A stretch of DNA of 64,000 bases from JAJZSS01 sp964463505 (GTDB lineage Bacteria; Chloroflexota; Anaerolineae; Anaerolineales; UBA4823). This document shows, one piece after another, positions 9,713 to 18,530 of this stretch. Each line of letters begins with the position of its first letter. The first letter of the stretch is position 1. The translations under genes and the position numbers were made by a program. The notes beneath the pieces were generated by a model. It made no database searches. It was not told the DNA's origin and saw only the letters and a program-made list of their open reading frames with translations. Location of the stretch: contig CAYXDC010000002.1 in the NCBI GenBank assembly GCA_964463505.1, positions 1 through 64,000 on the forward strand, in the 5' to 3' direction.

Positions 9713-11473
9713 ATGGATCTGGTCAACCGCACCGACACCCCCCCCATTTTTGATCTAAAAAATGTCTGGCATACCTATGCTGGCACGCCGCCCATCGAAG
9801 CCCTGCGCGGGATCGATCTGCAGATCTATCCCGGCGAGTATGTGGCGATCATCGGGGCGAATGGCTCAGGGAAATCCACACTGGCGCGGCACCTGAATGC
9901 CTTGCTGCTGCCCAGCCAGGGTCGGGTGCTGGCGGCGGGCGTCCCTACGGAGGATACCGCCCGCCGCGGGGAACTCCGCCGGGTAGTACAGATGGTCTTC
10001 CAGCAGCCCGATTCTCAGATTGTGGCGACTACTGTAGAAGAAGATGTCGCCTTTGGACCAGAGAATTTTGGCGTCCCTGAATCGGAAATGCCCGCGCACG
10101 TGCAGGCAGCCCTGGAAACCGTGGGGATGTGGGATTTGCGCGCCCGCCCGCCGCACCGTCTGTCCGCCGGTCAAAAGCAGCGCGTGGCGATTGCCGGGGC
10201 GCTGGCGCTCAGACCCCGTGCTTTGATCCTGGATGAAGCGACCTCCATGCTCGATCCGGCGGGACGCCGGGCAGTGGTGGAGGTCTTGCGCCTCTTCCAG
10301 GCGCAGGGCACAACCCTGGTGACAATCACCCATGAAATGGAAGAGGCTGCTGAGGCAAGTCGGGTGGTGGTGCTGCAGCGCGGGCAGGTGGTGATGGATG
10401 GCGACCCCCACGAGATCTTCAGTCGTGTGGTCGAGCTGCGCAGCCTGGACCTGGACATCCCACCGCTGGCGGATCTGTCCATGCGCCTGGGTTTGCCCGT
10501 CTGCCTGACGGTGGAGGAACTGCTGGCAGCCTTAGGTCCAGCGCCTGCTTCCCAGACTGCTGATGTTGAAAATACACCTTGCAGCCCCGGCCCGCAACCA
10601 GCGCCAGAAAAAATTACCGATCCGGTTGTCACTGTCCAGGGTTTGCAGCATGCATACTTGAGGGGCACACCTCTTGAGTCGCCGTCTCTGCGAGGGGTGG
10701 ACCTGCAGATAGCCCGGGGAGATATTACCGGGCTGATCGGCCCGACCGGCTCGGGTAAATCCACTTTAATGCAGCATTTGAATGGCTTGATCCGTCCGCA
10801 AGCAGGCAGAGTGGTTGTGGATGGTGAGGACTGGACGGACCCCGCCTTGAATGTGCGCCAGGCGCGCAAGAAGGTGAGCCTGCTCTTCCAGCAGCCCGAG
10901 GACCAGCTTTTTGAGCGTTACGTGGGCGATGATGTAGCCTTTGGGCCGCGCCAGTTGAAGCTGGACCCGGTTGAAGTGCGCCGCAGGGTCAAAGACGCCA
11001 TGCATGCAGTCGGCCTGCCTTTTGAAACCTTTAAAGACCGCCTCACCCAGACGCTTTCTGGCGGCGAGCAGCGCCGGGCCGCACTGGCAGGTCTGCTGGC
11101 GATGGAGCCGTCTGTGCTGGTGGCGGACGAGCCCACTGCCGGACTGGACCCGCGCGGTCGCGCAGAAGTGTTGGCGATCTTCCGCAAGATCAACCAGACT
11201 GGCGTCACAATTATCTTTGGCTCGCACCGCATGGAGGATGTCCTGACGCTGTGCGAGCGGGTGGTAGCGCTGCACGAGGGGCGGGTATCTCGCACTGGAC
11301 CGGTGCGCGCGATATTGGGTCGTCCGGATGTAGATCTGCCGGTCTTGCCGCTGGTGCTGGCAGCCTCCCGCCTGTGTGAAGCGGGCTGGCCCATCCAGGT
11401 CACGGCGCTGACCGTCCCGGAGATCGCTGAGGCAATCCTCAAGGCTGGTTATCAGGTCGCGGTTCACGATTAA
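9713..11473 (+). CDS. ecfA: ECF transporter fused ATPase (EcfA-EcfA')
   Basis: Energy-coupling module ATPase of an energy-coupling factor vitamin or cofactor importer, acting at the inner membrane face. It is 586 aa and contains two complete ABC domains in tandem. The first has Walker A GANGSGKS (48-55), signature LSAGQ and Walker B LILDEATSMLD with switch His in THEME. The second, after a Pro/Ala-rich linker around residues 270-300, has GPTGSGKS, LSGGEQ and LVADEPTAGLD with switch SHRME. Both domains have the Q-loop sequence QQPxxQ typical of ECF ATPases. In many bacteria the two subunits are separate; here they are fused. The EcfT gene follows 15 bases downstream. Confidence 0.93.
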   Translation: MDLVNRTDTPPIFDLKNVWHTYAGTPPIEALRGIDLQIYPGEYVAIIGANGSGKSTLARHLNALLLPSQGRVLAAGVPTEDTARRGELRRVVQMVFQQPDSQIVATTVEEDVAFGPENFGVPESEMPAHVQAALETVGMWDLRARPPHRLSAGQKQRVAIAGALALRPRALILDEATSMLDPAGRRAVVEVLRLFQAQGTTLVTITHEMEEAAEASRVVVLQRGQVVMDGDPHEIFSRVVELRSLDLDIPPLADLSMRLGLPVCLTVEELLAALGPAPASQTADVENTPCSPGPQPAPEKITDPVVTVQGLQHAYLRGTPLESPSLRGVDLQIARGDITGLIGPTGSGKSTLMQHLNGLIRPQAGRVVVDGEDWTDPALNVRQARKKVSLLFQQPEDQLFERYVGDDVAFGPRQLKLDPVEVRRRVKDAMHAVGLPFETFKDRLTQTLSGGEQRRAALAGLLAMEPSVLVADEPTAGLDPRGRAEVLAIFRKINQTGVTIIFGSHRMEDVLTLCERVVALHEGRVSRTGPVRAILGRPDVDLPVLPLVLAASRLCEAGWPIQVTALTVPEIAEAILKAGYQVAVHD

Positions 11474-11488
11474 GCAGGTGGAGGCAGG

Positions 11489-12373
11489 GTGGAAGATCTG
11501 GAATTGATGCGCCACATCACGATCGGGCAATACCTGCCCACCGGCTCTGCCGTGCACCGCCTGGACCCGCGCACCAAGCTGATTGGGATTGGCCTGCTGA
11601 TCCTGTCGATTATCACCATCTCCAGCGTTGGCGGTCTGATGGCGCTGCTGGTGGTGATTATTGGATTGGTGCTGCTGGCACGCGTTCCACTGGGGTTTGC
11701 CCTGGGTGGCCTGCGCCCGGCTTTACCGGTCCTTATTATTATTGCGATCCTGCAATTACTCTTCGGTTGGGGTGCTTCCGCAGATCTGGTTTGCCCGGAT
11801 TTATGGAGCTTCTGGATTTTTAAGATAACCGGCTGCTCGATCCTGACAGTGATCGCGATGCTGCTGCGCCTGGTGGCTCTGATCCTGTTGACCGGGATGC
11901 TGACCATGACCAGCACGATCTCAGAACTGACCCACGGCATCGAAAAATTATTGCGCCCGTTGCAGAAGATCGGCTTTCCGTCGCATGAGCTGGCCATGGT
12001 ATTCACTATCGCCCTGCGCTTTGTGCCCACCCTGGCTGAAGAATTGGAAAAGCTGCTCAAGGCGCAGGTGGCACGCGGCGCCGATATCCGTCTGGGCGCC
12101 AATCCGATCCAGCGTATCCGCCATTTCTTGCCGGTGCTTATTCCCCTGTTCCTGACTACTTTACGACGGGGTGAGCTATTGATTGAGGCGATGGAAGCGC
12201 GTGGCTATACTGGCAGCGTGGGCAGGAGCCATTATGTTCAATTGCAAATGACTGCGAAAGATGGATTGGCTTTGCTTCTGGTGTTTGGTTTGGTAGTCGG
12301 GCTGATCTTTATCCCTTTTATTGTTCTAGATGCAAAATTTCTGTTACTATTAGCACAGTTAACCGGACAATAA
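11489..12373 (+). CDS. ecfT: ECF transporter transmembrane subunit EcfT
   Basis: The integral-membrane scaffold of the ECF module; it couples the ATPase to the substrate-binding S component. The 294-aa protein has about five to six hydrophobic helices and the two Ala-Arg-Gly coupling motifs (ARGAD near residue 192 and ARGY near residue 235) that dock into the ATPase grooves. Start is GTG at 11489, preceded by GGAGGCAG; an ATG six codons later is a possible alternative. It lies between the fused ATPase gene and the S-component gene, so a complete transporter is encoded by three consecutive genes. Confidence 0.92.
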   Translation: MEDLELMRHITIGQYLPTGSAVHRLDPRTKLIGIGLLILSIITISSVGGLMALLVVIIGLVLLARVPLGFALGGLRPALPVLIIIAILQLLFGWGASADLVCPDLWSFWIFKITGCSILTVIAMLLRLVALILLTGMLTMTSTISELTHGIEKLLRPLQKIGFPSHELAMVFTIALRFVPTLAEELEKLLKAQVARGADIRLGANPIQRIRHFLPVLIPLFLTTLRRGELLIEAMEARGYTGSVGRSHYVQLQMTAKDGLALLLVFGLVVGLIFIPFIVLDAKFLLLLAQLTGQ

Positions 12374-12405
12374 TTCCACCCATTCTCCAGATAAGGGAGG
12401 TCGCC

Positions 12406-12969
12406 ATGAAACTTTCCGTTCGCCAGATAGTTATATCCGGTCTATTAGGTGCTATTTCGATCGTTCTCGGTGTAACCCGGCTGGGTTTTATCGGCCCGTT
12501 TCCGGGTGTGCTGGCGGTCAGCGCTACCATTTTGCATATCCCGGCGATTTTGGGCGGTATCCTGGAAGGTCCGGTGGTTGGTTTACTGGTTGGCTTGATC
12601 TTTGGCATATCCAGCTGGCTGCAGGCGCCCTCCGAAGCACCCCCAGCCAATTTGTGGTTTAGCAATCCTTTTGTCGCAATTCTGCCCCGGCTGTTTGTGG
12701 GTGTCGCCGCGGCATATATTTATATGCTCTTGCGCAAATCCAACGAATGGCTGGCCCTGGTCAGCGCCTCAGTCGTCGGCACACTGACCAATACAGTGCT
12801 GGTAGTAGGCGCGTTGATCCTGTTTGGCTATGTCCCTGCTGCGGTGATCATTCCCGCTGTGTTACCCAATGCCATTGCTGAGGTTGTTGTCTCTGTGGTG
12901 ATTGTGCTGGCAGTGGTGGCGGCCTGGAAAGGTTTGTCCATAGGCAAGAATAAGGGTTCAACCGTTTAG
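12406..12969 (+). CDS. ECF transporter S component, probably for pantothenate
   Basis: Substrate-capture subunit of the ECF importer, 187 aa with about six hydrophobic helices. The N-terminal pattern (helix 1, then GFIGPFPG, then LHIPAILGGILEGP) is that of the broad ECF-S family that includes the pantothenate, folate and thiamine-precursor components. Start is ATG at 12406, 7 bases after AAGGGAGG. The next gene, 18 bases downstream, is a pantothenate kinase homologue, so pantothenate is the best guess for the substrate. That guess rests on context and not on binding residues. Other vitamins, or a molybdenum-related ligand suggested by the moeA-like gene upstream, cannot be excluded. Confidence 0.85.
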   Translation: MKLSVRQIVISGLLGAISIVLGVTRLGFIGPFPGVLAVSATILHIPAILGGILEGPVVGLLVGLIFGISSWLQAPSEAPPANLWFSNPFVAILPRLFVGVAAAYIYMLLRKSNEWLALVSASVVGTLTNTVLVVGALILFGYVPAAVIIPAVLPNAIAEVVVSVVIVLAVVAAWKGLSIGKNKGSTV

Positions 12970-12987
12970 TCACTCAAGAGGTTTGAT

Positions 12988-13764
12988 ATGCTCTTGACCA
13001 TTGATATTGGCAATACGAATATTAAGTTGGGCCTGTTCGAGGACGAGCGTTTGCGCGCCCACTGGCGTCTGGCTACCGAGCGCGACCGGCTGGCGGATGA
13101 ATATGCCATGCTCTTGCTCAGCTTGCTGGCCTCGGCAGGCTTACACAGAGATGATATCCGCGGCTGCGTGCTCTCCTCGGTTGTGCCGGTGCTCGCCCAG
13201 GAATTTACCGAGCTGTCCAGGCGTTATCTTCAAATAGAACCCGTTGTGATCGGGCCGGATATCCATACAGGGTTGGTGATCCACACGGATTATCCGGCAG
13301 AGGTCGGCCCAGATCTCATTGTCAATGTGGTGGCAGCGCGGCACCTGTACGGGACACCGGTGATTGTGATCGGATTTGGCACTGCCACCACTTTTTCGGT
13401 GGTGTCTGCCGCTGGTGATTTTGTGGGTGTGGCGATTGCGCCTGGCGTAAGCACCGCCGCCGACGCGCTATTCCGCGCCGCAGCCCGCCTGCCCCAGGTA
13501 GAGCTCTCCCGCCCACCCCACGCCACTGGCACGAACACCATCCATGCCATGCAATCTGGCGTGGTCTTTGGCTTTGCCGGACTGGTAGAAGGCCTGGTGA
13601 AGCGCCTGCGCGCTGAGGTTGGGGAAAATGCGCGCGTGGTGGCAACCGGAGGCCTGGCGCAGTTGATTGCCAGTGAAACCCCGGTCGTCGAGCTGGTCGA
13701 GCCAAATCTGGCTTTGATTGGCTTGCGCTTGATCTACTCAATGAATCGTAATACAGATGTGTGA
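12988..13764 (+). CDS. coaX: Type III pantothenate kinase homologue (CoaX), motif residues changed
   Basis: CoaX phosphorylates pantothenate as the first step of coenzyme A synthesis. The 258-aa length and the order of motifs fit the ASKHA-fold type III family: DIGNTNIKLGLF (6-17), VGPD (106-109), GTATT (131-135), APG (151-153), the NTIHAMQSG segment (183-191) and ATGGLA (219-224). Three usually conserved positions differ. The Arg after VGxD is Leu110, the Asp opening the DFGTATT motif is Gly129, and the Asp after ATTF is Ser137. Phosphate or metal binding may be weakened, or this may be a non-catalytic paralogue. ATG start with AAGAGG upstream; it is the last gene of the ECF operon. Confidence 0.85.
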   Translation: MLLTIDIGNTNIKLGLFEDERLRAHWRLATERDRLADEYAMLLLSLLASAGLHRDDIRGCVLSSVVPVLAQEFTELSRRYLQIEPVVIGPDIHTGLVIHTDYPAEVGPDLIVNVVAARHLYGTPVIVIGFGTATTFSVVSAAGDFVGVAIAPGVSTAADALFRAAARLPQVELSRPPHATGTNTIHAMQSGVVFGFAGLVEGLVKRLRAEVGENARVVATGGLAQLIASETPVVELVEPNLALIGLRLIYSMNRNTDV

Positions 13765-13836
13765 TCTGGTTTAACCCGCTGACTGTGGATCATTTTTATG
13801 AAGAGTCCTCCGTCCGGGGTGCTGTGAGCGATATGA

Positions 13837-16476
13837 ATGGGTAACCGACATATGGCATCCCAGGTGCCGCCCCAATTGATCCAAGTTTCTCCTGGAATGC
13901 TCCAATTTGGCGGAGCGCGCATGGCTTTGTTGGAGATCGAGGCCGGTTTCTGGTCCATACACCGCCAGCTCGAGGCGCTGATCGGACAGCGGCTGACCAA
14001 TTCAGTTTTACAGCAAGCTGGTGCGAATGGGGGTGCAAGCTTTGCCAGAGCCTTCTTTTCAGAAGATATAGATCAACGTCAAGCTGAATTTCAGGCCTGT
14101 TTATTAGCTTATCAAGCTGCCGGTTTTGGTCACTTTGAGATCAGTGAGATCGAGTGGCCTTTGGGGCGTCTGGTCATTCGGGCTCGCGATGCCTTTGAAG
14201 CCTGGATGATGCGCCAGCATGGAACGCAATCTGAAAAAGCAGCCTGTGCCTATACGGCTGGCGTGCTGGTGGGATTTATTAATATTATCAGTGGTCGACG
14301 AGATGTCGTTTGTATTGAGCGTGCCTGCCAGGCATGTGGGGCTGAGGCCTGTGAATTTGAATTAATGCTTGCCAGTGAGGCTGAGCCACACGAACAAGTG
14401 GTTACTTTTAATCCCGACCCCGGCATGAGCAGGCAGATCAATCTGCTCGAGATGCTCTTTGACCATATGCCCATGGGTATTGCCATCATCGACCGCGATT
14501 TCATTTTACGCCGCTGCAATCCTACCTGGGCTGCCTTCATAGGTCAGTACACGCTATCGATGAGTGTGGACGTGGCCCCGGGAAGGAACATTTTTGACCT
14601 CGAACCAGGCACTGAGGATGTACTTATTCCTCTATTTAATCGAGTATTTGATGGAGAGACTATCCGGCAAGATGCGGTCCGAATTGAAACAGGTGGGATC
14701 ACTTCTTACTGGGATATTGTCCTATCACCACTGTATGAGAAAGACAACGTGGTCGGCCTGCTCAATGTCTCGATCGATGCCACAGAGCGTGTGGATGCCG
14801 AACAGCGCCTCAAAGACACATTGCTTCGTCTGGAAGAAAGCGAATCGATGCTGCGCTCGGTGATTGAGAATGCTCAGCACTTTGCGATCTATCGCGTGCA
14901 AATTGATCCATCCAGTCCTTATCTTGGTAAAGTTGTTCTCGCCAGCCCGTCAATCAAAGAATTAACAGGTGTGGACGATCTTTTCAATTTTGAGCAGTGG
15001 TTTGCTAACTTACACCCGGAAGATCTGCCTCGTGTGGTGGAGGCGAACCGGCGCGCATTCGAAGAACATGCGCCTTACAACCAGCCGGCGCGTTTCTTCA
15101 ACCATAAAGAAAATCGCTGGCGCTGGGTGCATACGATCTCCAATCCTGGTTTTGATGGCGAGGGACGCCTGACTCACTTCGATGGCATGGTCATTGACCT
15201 GACGGAGCAAAAAGAAGCCGAGCATGCATTGCAGGAGACCCTGTCAACCCTGGAGCAGCGGGTGGAGGAGCGCACCCAGGAAGTTGAGCAGCGGCGAAAA
15301 ATAGCTGAGAGTCTGAGAGACATCCTGAGGATGATCAATTCCAACTTACCCTTGGATGTCATGATGGAAAAAGCGGTCCAGCTGGTATTGCCACGCCTGG
15401 GCGCTTCAGCCTTTGCACAACACCGCTTTGATTGGGAACACCGACAGATAGCCCATGAAGCCAGTTACGGCATGCCTGAAGGTTATAAAAAGGGGATTGT
15501 AGTCTCGTTTGACGATATGCAGAAGCGTGGGGGGATGGACTATTTACAGGCTGCTTTACAGCAACAACCTACATTTGGGAACTACGGGCCTTTGCCGGAA
15601 CGGGTTGAGGAACTTGAACAGGATCACACTATCCCGGAAGATATTAAGGCTCAGCGCATCGCATTGCGCAAGCGTTATGCCGGATCGTTGGCCGTACCCC
15701 TGATCATTCAGGGTCAGGTGTATGGCGGCATGGTATTCTATTATTCGACCCCACAGGAATTCTCCGATGAGCAGGTGCAGTTGGCGATGACCTTCGCAGA
15801 ACAGATGGCACTAGCAATTGAAAACGCGCGCCTTTACCAGCAAGCTGCGGCAGTAGCGGCGCTGTCCGAGCGGAATCGGTTGGCGCGCGATCTACATGAC
15901 GCAGTGACCCAGACTTTATTCTCAGCCAGCCTGGTCGCCGATGTCCTGCCCAAGTTGTGGGAACGCAATCCTGAGCTGGGCAGGCTGAAACTTGAAGAAC
16001 TACGCCAGCTAACACGCGGGGCGCTCTCGGAAATGCGCACACTGCTGCTCGAGCTGCGCCCCGATACACTGGGCGATGTGGAGTTGGGCGAGTTATACCG
16101 CTACCTGATCAATGCATTTACCGGAAGGACACGTATACCGGTTGAATTGAGTCAATCTGGACAGATCCTCATACCGAATGAGGTCAAAGAAGCCTTCTAT
16201 CGCATTGCCCAGGAAGCCTTGAATAATATCGCCAAACACTCTGGGGCAACACAGGTGAATCTTGAACTGAACTCCCAAGCAGATTGGATTGAAGTCAGCA
16301 TTAAGGATGACGGTTGCGGGTTTGACCCTGCGGCTCTGACGCCTGAGAATCTTGGCCTCAAAATCATGGTTGAACGGGCCGAGGCAGTTCATGCGGAACT
16401 TGAGATTCTGAGCGCTATAGGCGCCGGGACACAAGTTCGCATGCGCTGGCAGGCCAAAAAGGAGAATAAGCAATGA
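13837..16476 (+). CDS. V4R-PAS-PAS-GAF sensor histidine kinase, NarL type
   Basis: Cytoplasmic two-component sensor, 879 aa with no membrane helix. Domains in order: a V4R (4-vinyl reductase-type ligand-binding) domain at about 60-178 with Cys164, Cys167 and Cys172 in the typical GxxxC context; PAS at about 200-320; a second PAS with PAC-like end at about 335-460; a short coiled coil at 460-490; GAF at about 495-670; and a HisKA_3 dimerisation domain with phospho-acceptor His687 in RDLHDAVTQ, followed by an HATPase_c domain (N797 in EALNNIAKH, DDGCGFD at 824-830). V4R domains in XylR/DmpR-type proteins bind small hydrophobic molecules, so a ligand-sensing role is plausible. The cognate regulator overlaps its stop codon by four bases. 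Confidence 0.92.
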   Translation: MGNRHMASQVPPQLIQVSPGMLQFGGARMALLEIEAGFWSIHRQLEALIGQRLTNSVLQQAGANGGASFARAFFSEDIDQRQAEFQACLLAYQAAGFGHFEISEIEWPLGRLVIRARDAFEAWMMRQHGTQSEKAACAYTAGVLVGFINIISGRRDVVCIERACQACGAEACEFELMLASEAEPHEQVVTFNPDPGMSRQINLLEMLFDHMPMGIAIIDRDFILRRCNPTWAAFIGQYTLSMSVDVAPGRNIFDLEPGTEDVLIPLFNRVFDGETIRQDAVRIETGGITSYWDIVLSPLYEKDNVVGLLNVSIDATERVDAEQRLKDTLLRLEESESMLRSVIENAQHFAIYRVQIDPSSPYLGKVVLASPSIKELTGVDDLFNFEQWFANLHPEDLPRVVEANRRAFEEHAPYNQPARFFNHKENRWRWVHTISNPGFDGEGRLTHFDGMVIDLTEQKEAEHALQETLSTLEQRVEERTQEVEQRRKIAESLRDILRMINSNLPLDVMMEKAVQLVLPRLGASAFAQHRFDWEHRQIAHEASYGMPEGYKKGIVVSFDDMQKRGGMDYLQAALQQQPTFGNYGPLPERVEELEQDHTIPEDIKAQRIALRKRYAGSLAVPLIIQGQVYGGMVFYYSTPQEFSDEQVQLAMTFAEQMALAIENARLYQQAAAVAALSERNRLARDLHDAVTQTLFSASLVADVLPKLWERNPELGRLKLEELRQLTRGALSEMRTLLLELRPDTLGDVELGELYRYLINAFTGRTRIPVELSQSGQILIPNEVKEAFYRIAQEALNNIAKHSGATQVNLELNSQADWIEVSIKDDGCGFDPAALTPENLGLKIMVERAEAVHAELEILSAIGAGTQVRMRWQAKKENKQ

Positions 16477-17117
16477 GCGTTTCCAGGCCAATTCGAGTCA
16501 TGATTGTGGATGATCATAAAGTTGTCCGCAGCGGTTTAGCCACATTTTTGCTCACCTGTGATGACATGGAGCTGGTTGGCGAGGCTGGCGATGGCGAACA
16601 AGCGCTTAAGGTGTGTGCGCAAGTAAAGCCAGATGTGGTGCTGATGGACCTGGTCATGCCGGGAATGGATGGCGCTACTGCCACCCAACGCATCCGCGCC
16701 CAGTGTCCTGAGATCCAGGTGATTGCCCTGACCAGCTTTAAAGAGCAGGAACTGGTACAAGGCGCCTTACAAGCTGGAGCAATTGGTTATCTCCTCAAAG
16801 ATATCTCTGCTGACGAGCTGGCAGATGCGATTCGGGCGGCTTACGCAGGGCGACCGACGCTGGCTCCGGAGGCGGCCCAGGTGTTAATCCAGTCGGTGCG
16901 TTACCCTGCAGAAAGGATTGGTTTCGATCTGACCGATCGTGAGCGGGAAGTCCTGGCTTTGATGGCACAGGGGTTGAGTAATAATGATATAGCTGACAGG
17001 CTGGTGATCAGCCGTTCGACGGCTAAATTCCATGTCAGCAGTATCCTTTCCAAATTGGGAGTATCAAGCCGGACCGAGGCGGTAGTATTGGCTTTGAACA
17101 ATAACCTGGTCCATTGA
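16473..17117 (+). CDS. NarL/FixJ-family response regulator
   Basis: Receiver plus LuxR-type DNA-binding protein of 214 aa. The receiver domain has acidic pair Asp13/Asp14, phospho-acceptor Asp59 (LMDLVMPG), Thr87 and Lys109. The helix-turn-helix domain occupies about 148-214, with the LTDREREVLALMAQGLSNNDIA-type pattern followed by STAKFHVSSILSKLGV. ATG start within ATGA, which overlaps the stop of the sensor kinase, so the pair is translationally coupled. It is probably phosphorylated by that kinase. The following genes encode an ABC-2 exporter, but a strong terminator-like repeat lies between, so they need not be its targets. Confidence 0.95.
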   Translation: MSVSRPIRVMIVDDHKVVRSGLATFLLTCDDMELVGEAGDGEQALKVCAQVKPDVVLMDLVMPGMDGATATQRIRAQCPEIQVIALTSFKEQELVQGALQAGAIGYLLKDISADELADAIRAAYAGRPTLAPEAAQVLIQSVRYPAERIGFDLTDREREVLALMAQGLSNNDIADRLVISRSTAKFHVSSILSKLGVSSRTEAVVLALNNNLVH

Positions 17118-17150
17118 CCAGGTTGGAATCACTTAATTTGTCTGATCGCA

Positions 17151-17190
17151 ACCTCTCCCCCTGCCCGGCGCAGGGGGAGAGGTTTTGTTT
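17151..17190 (+). terminator. Strong inverted repeat with T-run, terminator or dispersed repeat
   Basis: A perfect 14-bp stem (ACCTCTCCCCCTGC at 17151-17164 and its complement at 17170-17183) with a 5-base loop is followed by TTTGTTTT. This has the form of an efficient intrinsic terminator for the sensor/regulator operon. The C-run and G-run arms also resemble dispersed intergenic repeats found in some genomes, so it may be one copy of such a family. A second perfect 9-bp hairpin lies just upstream at 17103-17124, overlapping the regulator stop codon. Confidence 0.7.
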
Positions 17191-17269
17191 TACGATAATG
17201 TTGACAAACAAAGAGCTGCTCAGGCCAAAAATGCAGCTTCTAGAAACATTTATTGTAAGGAATCTACCA

Positions 17270-17509
17270 ATGTCGAGAAGAATGGCAGGTGTTTCACTCA
17301 TTGCAATCTCAGCGTTGCTATTCAGCACTCGCTATCTCAGCGCAGCCATATTTGGGTCTGGTGTCAGTTCATGGAATAGTAAATTATTTCAGGCTATGCT
17401 GACGTATGTCGGCAATGAGCTGGTCACCCTGAGTGGAATGGCATTGATCGGTGGGATTCTCTATCTTGTGTGGGCTGAACTGGATCATCGAAAGGGAAGA
17501 GACGAGTAA
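17270..17509 (+). CDS. Small membrane protein, 79 aa, unknown
   Basis: I do not recognise a family. The frame is open from 17114, but the ATG at 17270 is preferred because AAGGAA precedes it and a terminator-like repeat occupies the region before. The protein starts MSRRMAG and has two hydrophobic helices (about 6-20 and 50-68), with a charged C-terminus (DHRKGRDE), so both ends probably face the cytoplasm. It lies 49 bases upstream of the ABC-2 exporter ATPase. Such short two-helix proteins often occur as accessory subunits of ABC-2 exporters; that role is inferred from position. Confidence 0.6.
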   Translation: MSRRMAGVSLIAISALLFSTRYLSAAIFGSGVSSWNSKLFQAMLTYVGNELVTLSGMALIGGILYLVWAELDHRKGRDE

Positions 17510-17558
17510 ATCAGGCCGCTGTAAGCCGATCAGTTTGAGTGGAGGAAAAGGTTCATCG

Positions 17559-18530
17559 ATGAATAAACCCGAGACAAATGTTATTGCTACTTATGAGCTG
17601 GGCAAATCATATGGCAAAATCCAGGCCTTAGAGTCTGTAAGCCTGAATGTGCAGCGTAATTCTATTTTTGGTTTTCTTGGTCCTAACGGCGCTGGAAAAA
17701 CGACACTGATGAAAACCTTGCTGGGTCTGGTTCGGCCGACCAGCGGAAGCGCCACAATCTTTGGGTACGACATTGTCACCGATAGCGTGACAATTCGTGA
17801 GCGGATTGGCTATCTACCTCAGCAACCGCGTTTCATCGATTATATGACTGCGCGTGAAAATTTGCTGTTTATTGCCCGCTTCTTTTTTAGTGGTCGTGAG
17901 CAAATGCTTCGCCAGCGGTGTGATGAGATGCTCGCCCTGGTTGGACTTGAAGAGAAGGCGGATCGTTCGATCAAGGGATTTTCAGGTGGCGAGAAGCAGC
18001 GCCTGGGGATTGCCATGGCACAGGTCAATTATCCTGATCTGCTCATTTTAGATGAACCGGCCTCGGCCCTGGATCCATTGGGCAGGCACGAAGTGCTGTC
18101 GATCATGGATCGCTTGCGGAAACATACCACAATCTTCTATTCCACCCATATCCTGGATGATGTGCAGCGGATTAGCGACACGGTTGCAATCCTGAGTCGA
18201 GGCCAACTGGTGGCGAGCGGGCCTATTGAACAAATTTTGAACGGTAAAGATGGTGTTGATTATACCCTGGCGGTAAAGGGCCATCCTGAGCTATTGGAAG
18301 CGCGCCTGGCCGCGCTGGCATGGGTCAAGAATGTCCGTGCGATTTACAGGGATGATTCTACGATCTGGCACATTAGTGTGAGCGATGAAATCGCTGCTGA
18401 AGCCGGTTTGTTGCGCCATATATTGGAAGATAAGCGAATTGTGGTGACCGAGTTCAGCCGTAAGAAGTATGAGCTGGAAGAAGTCTTTATGGAAATCGTC
18501 AAGGGAGGTAGTCATGGTAGCCAAGATTGA
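17559..18530 (+). CDS. ABC-2 type exporter, ATP-binding subunit
   Basis: Cytoplasmic ATPase of 323 aa. Walker A is GPNGAGKT, signature FSGGEKQR, Walker B LLILDEPASALDP and the switch His is in STHI. A C-terminal extension of about 80 residues after the ABC domain is typical of the CcmA/NatA-type subgroup. The ATG at 17559 is chosen over an upstream in-frame ATG (17451) because GGAGG lies before it and alignment with the family begins here. The permease gene overlaps its end by 17 bases. The substrate is unknown; neighbours suggest a role in exporting or tolerating a membrane-active compound, which is speculative. Confidence 0.92.
   Translation: MNKPETNVIATYELGKSYGKIQALESVSLNVQRNSIFGFLGPNGAGKTTLMKTLLGLVRPTSGSATIFGYDIVTDSVTIRERIGYLPQQPRFIDYMTARENLLFIARFFFSGREQMLRQRCDEMLALVGLEEKADRSIKGFSGGEKQRLGIAMAQVNYPDLLILDEPASALDPLGRHEVLSIMDRLRKHTTIFYSTHILDDVQRISDTVAILSRGQLVASGPIEQILNGKDGVDYTLAVKGHPELLEARLAALAWVKNVRAIYRDDSTIWHISVSDEIAAEAGLLRHILEDKRIVVTEFSRKKYELEEVFMEIVKGGSHGSQD

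Noticed and set aside
17103..17124. Perfect 9-bp hairpin as a terminator
   Set aside because: No T-run follows; the stronger hairpin at 17151 is the better terminator candidate.
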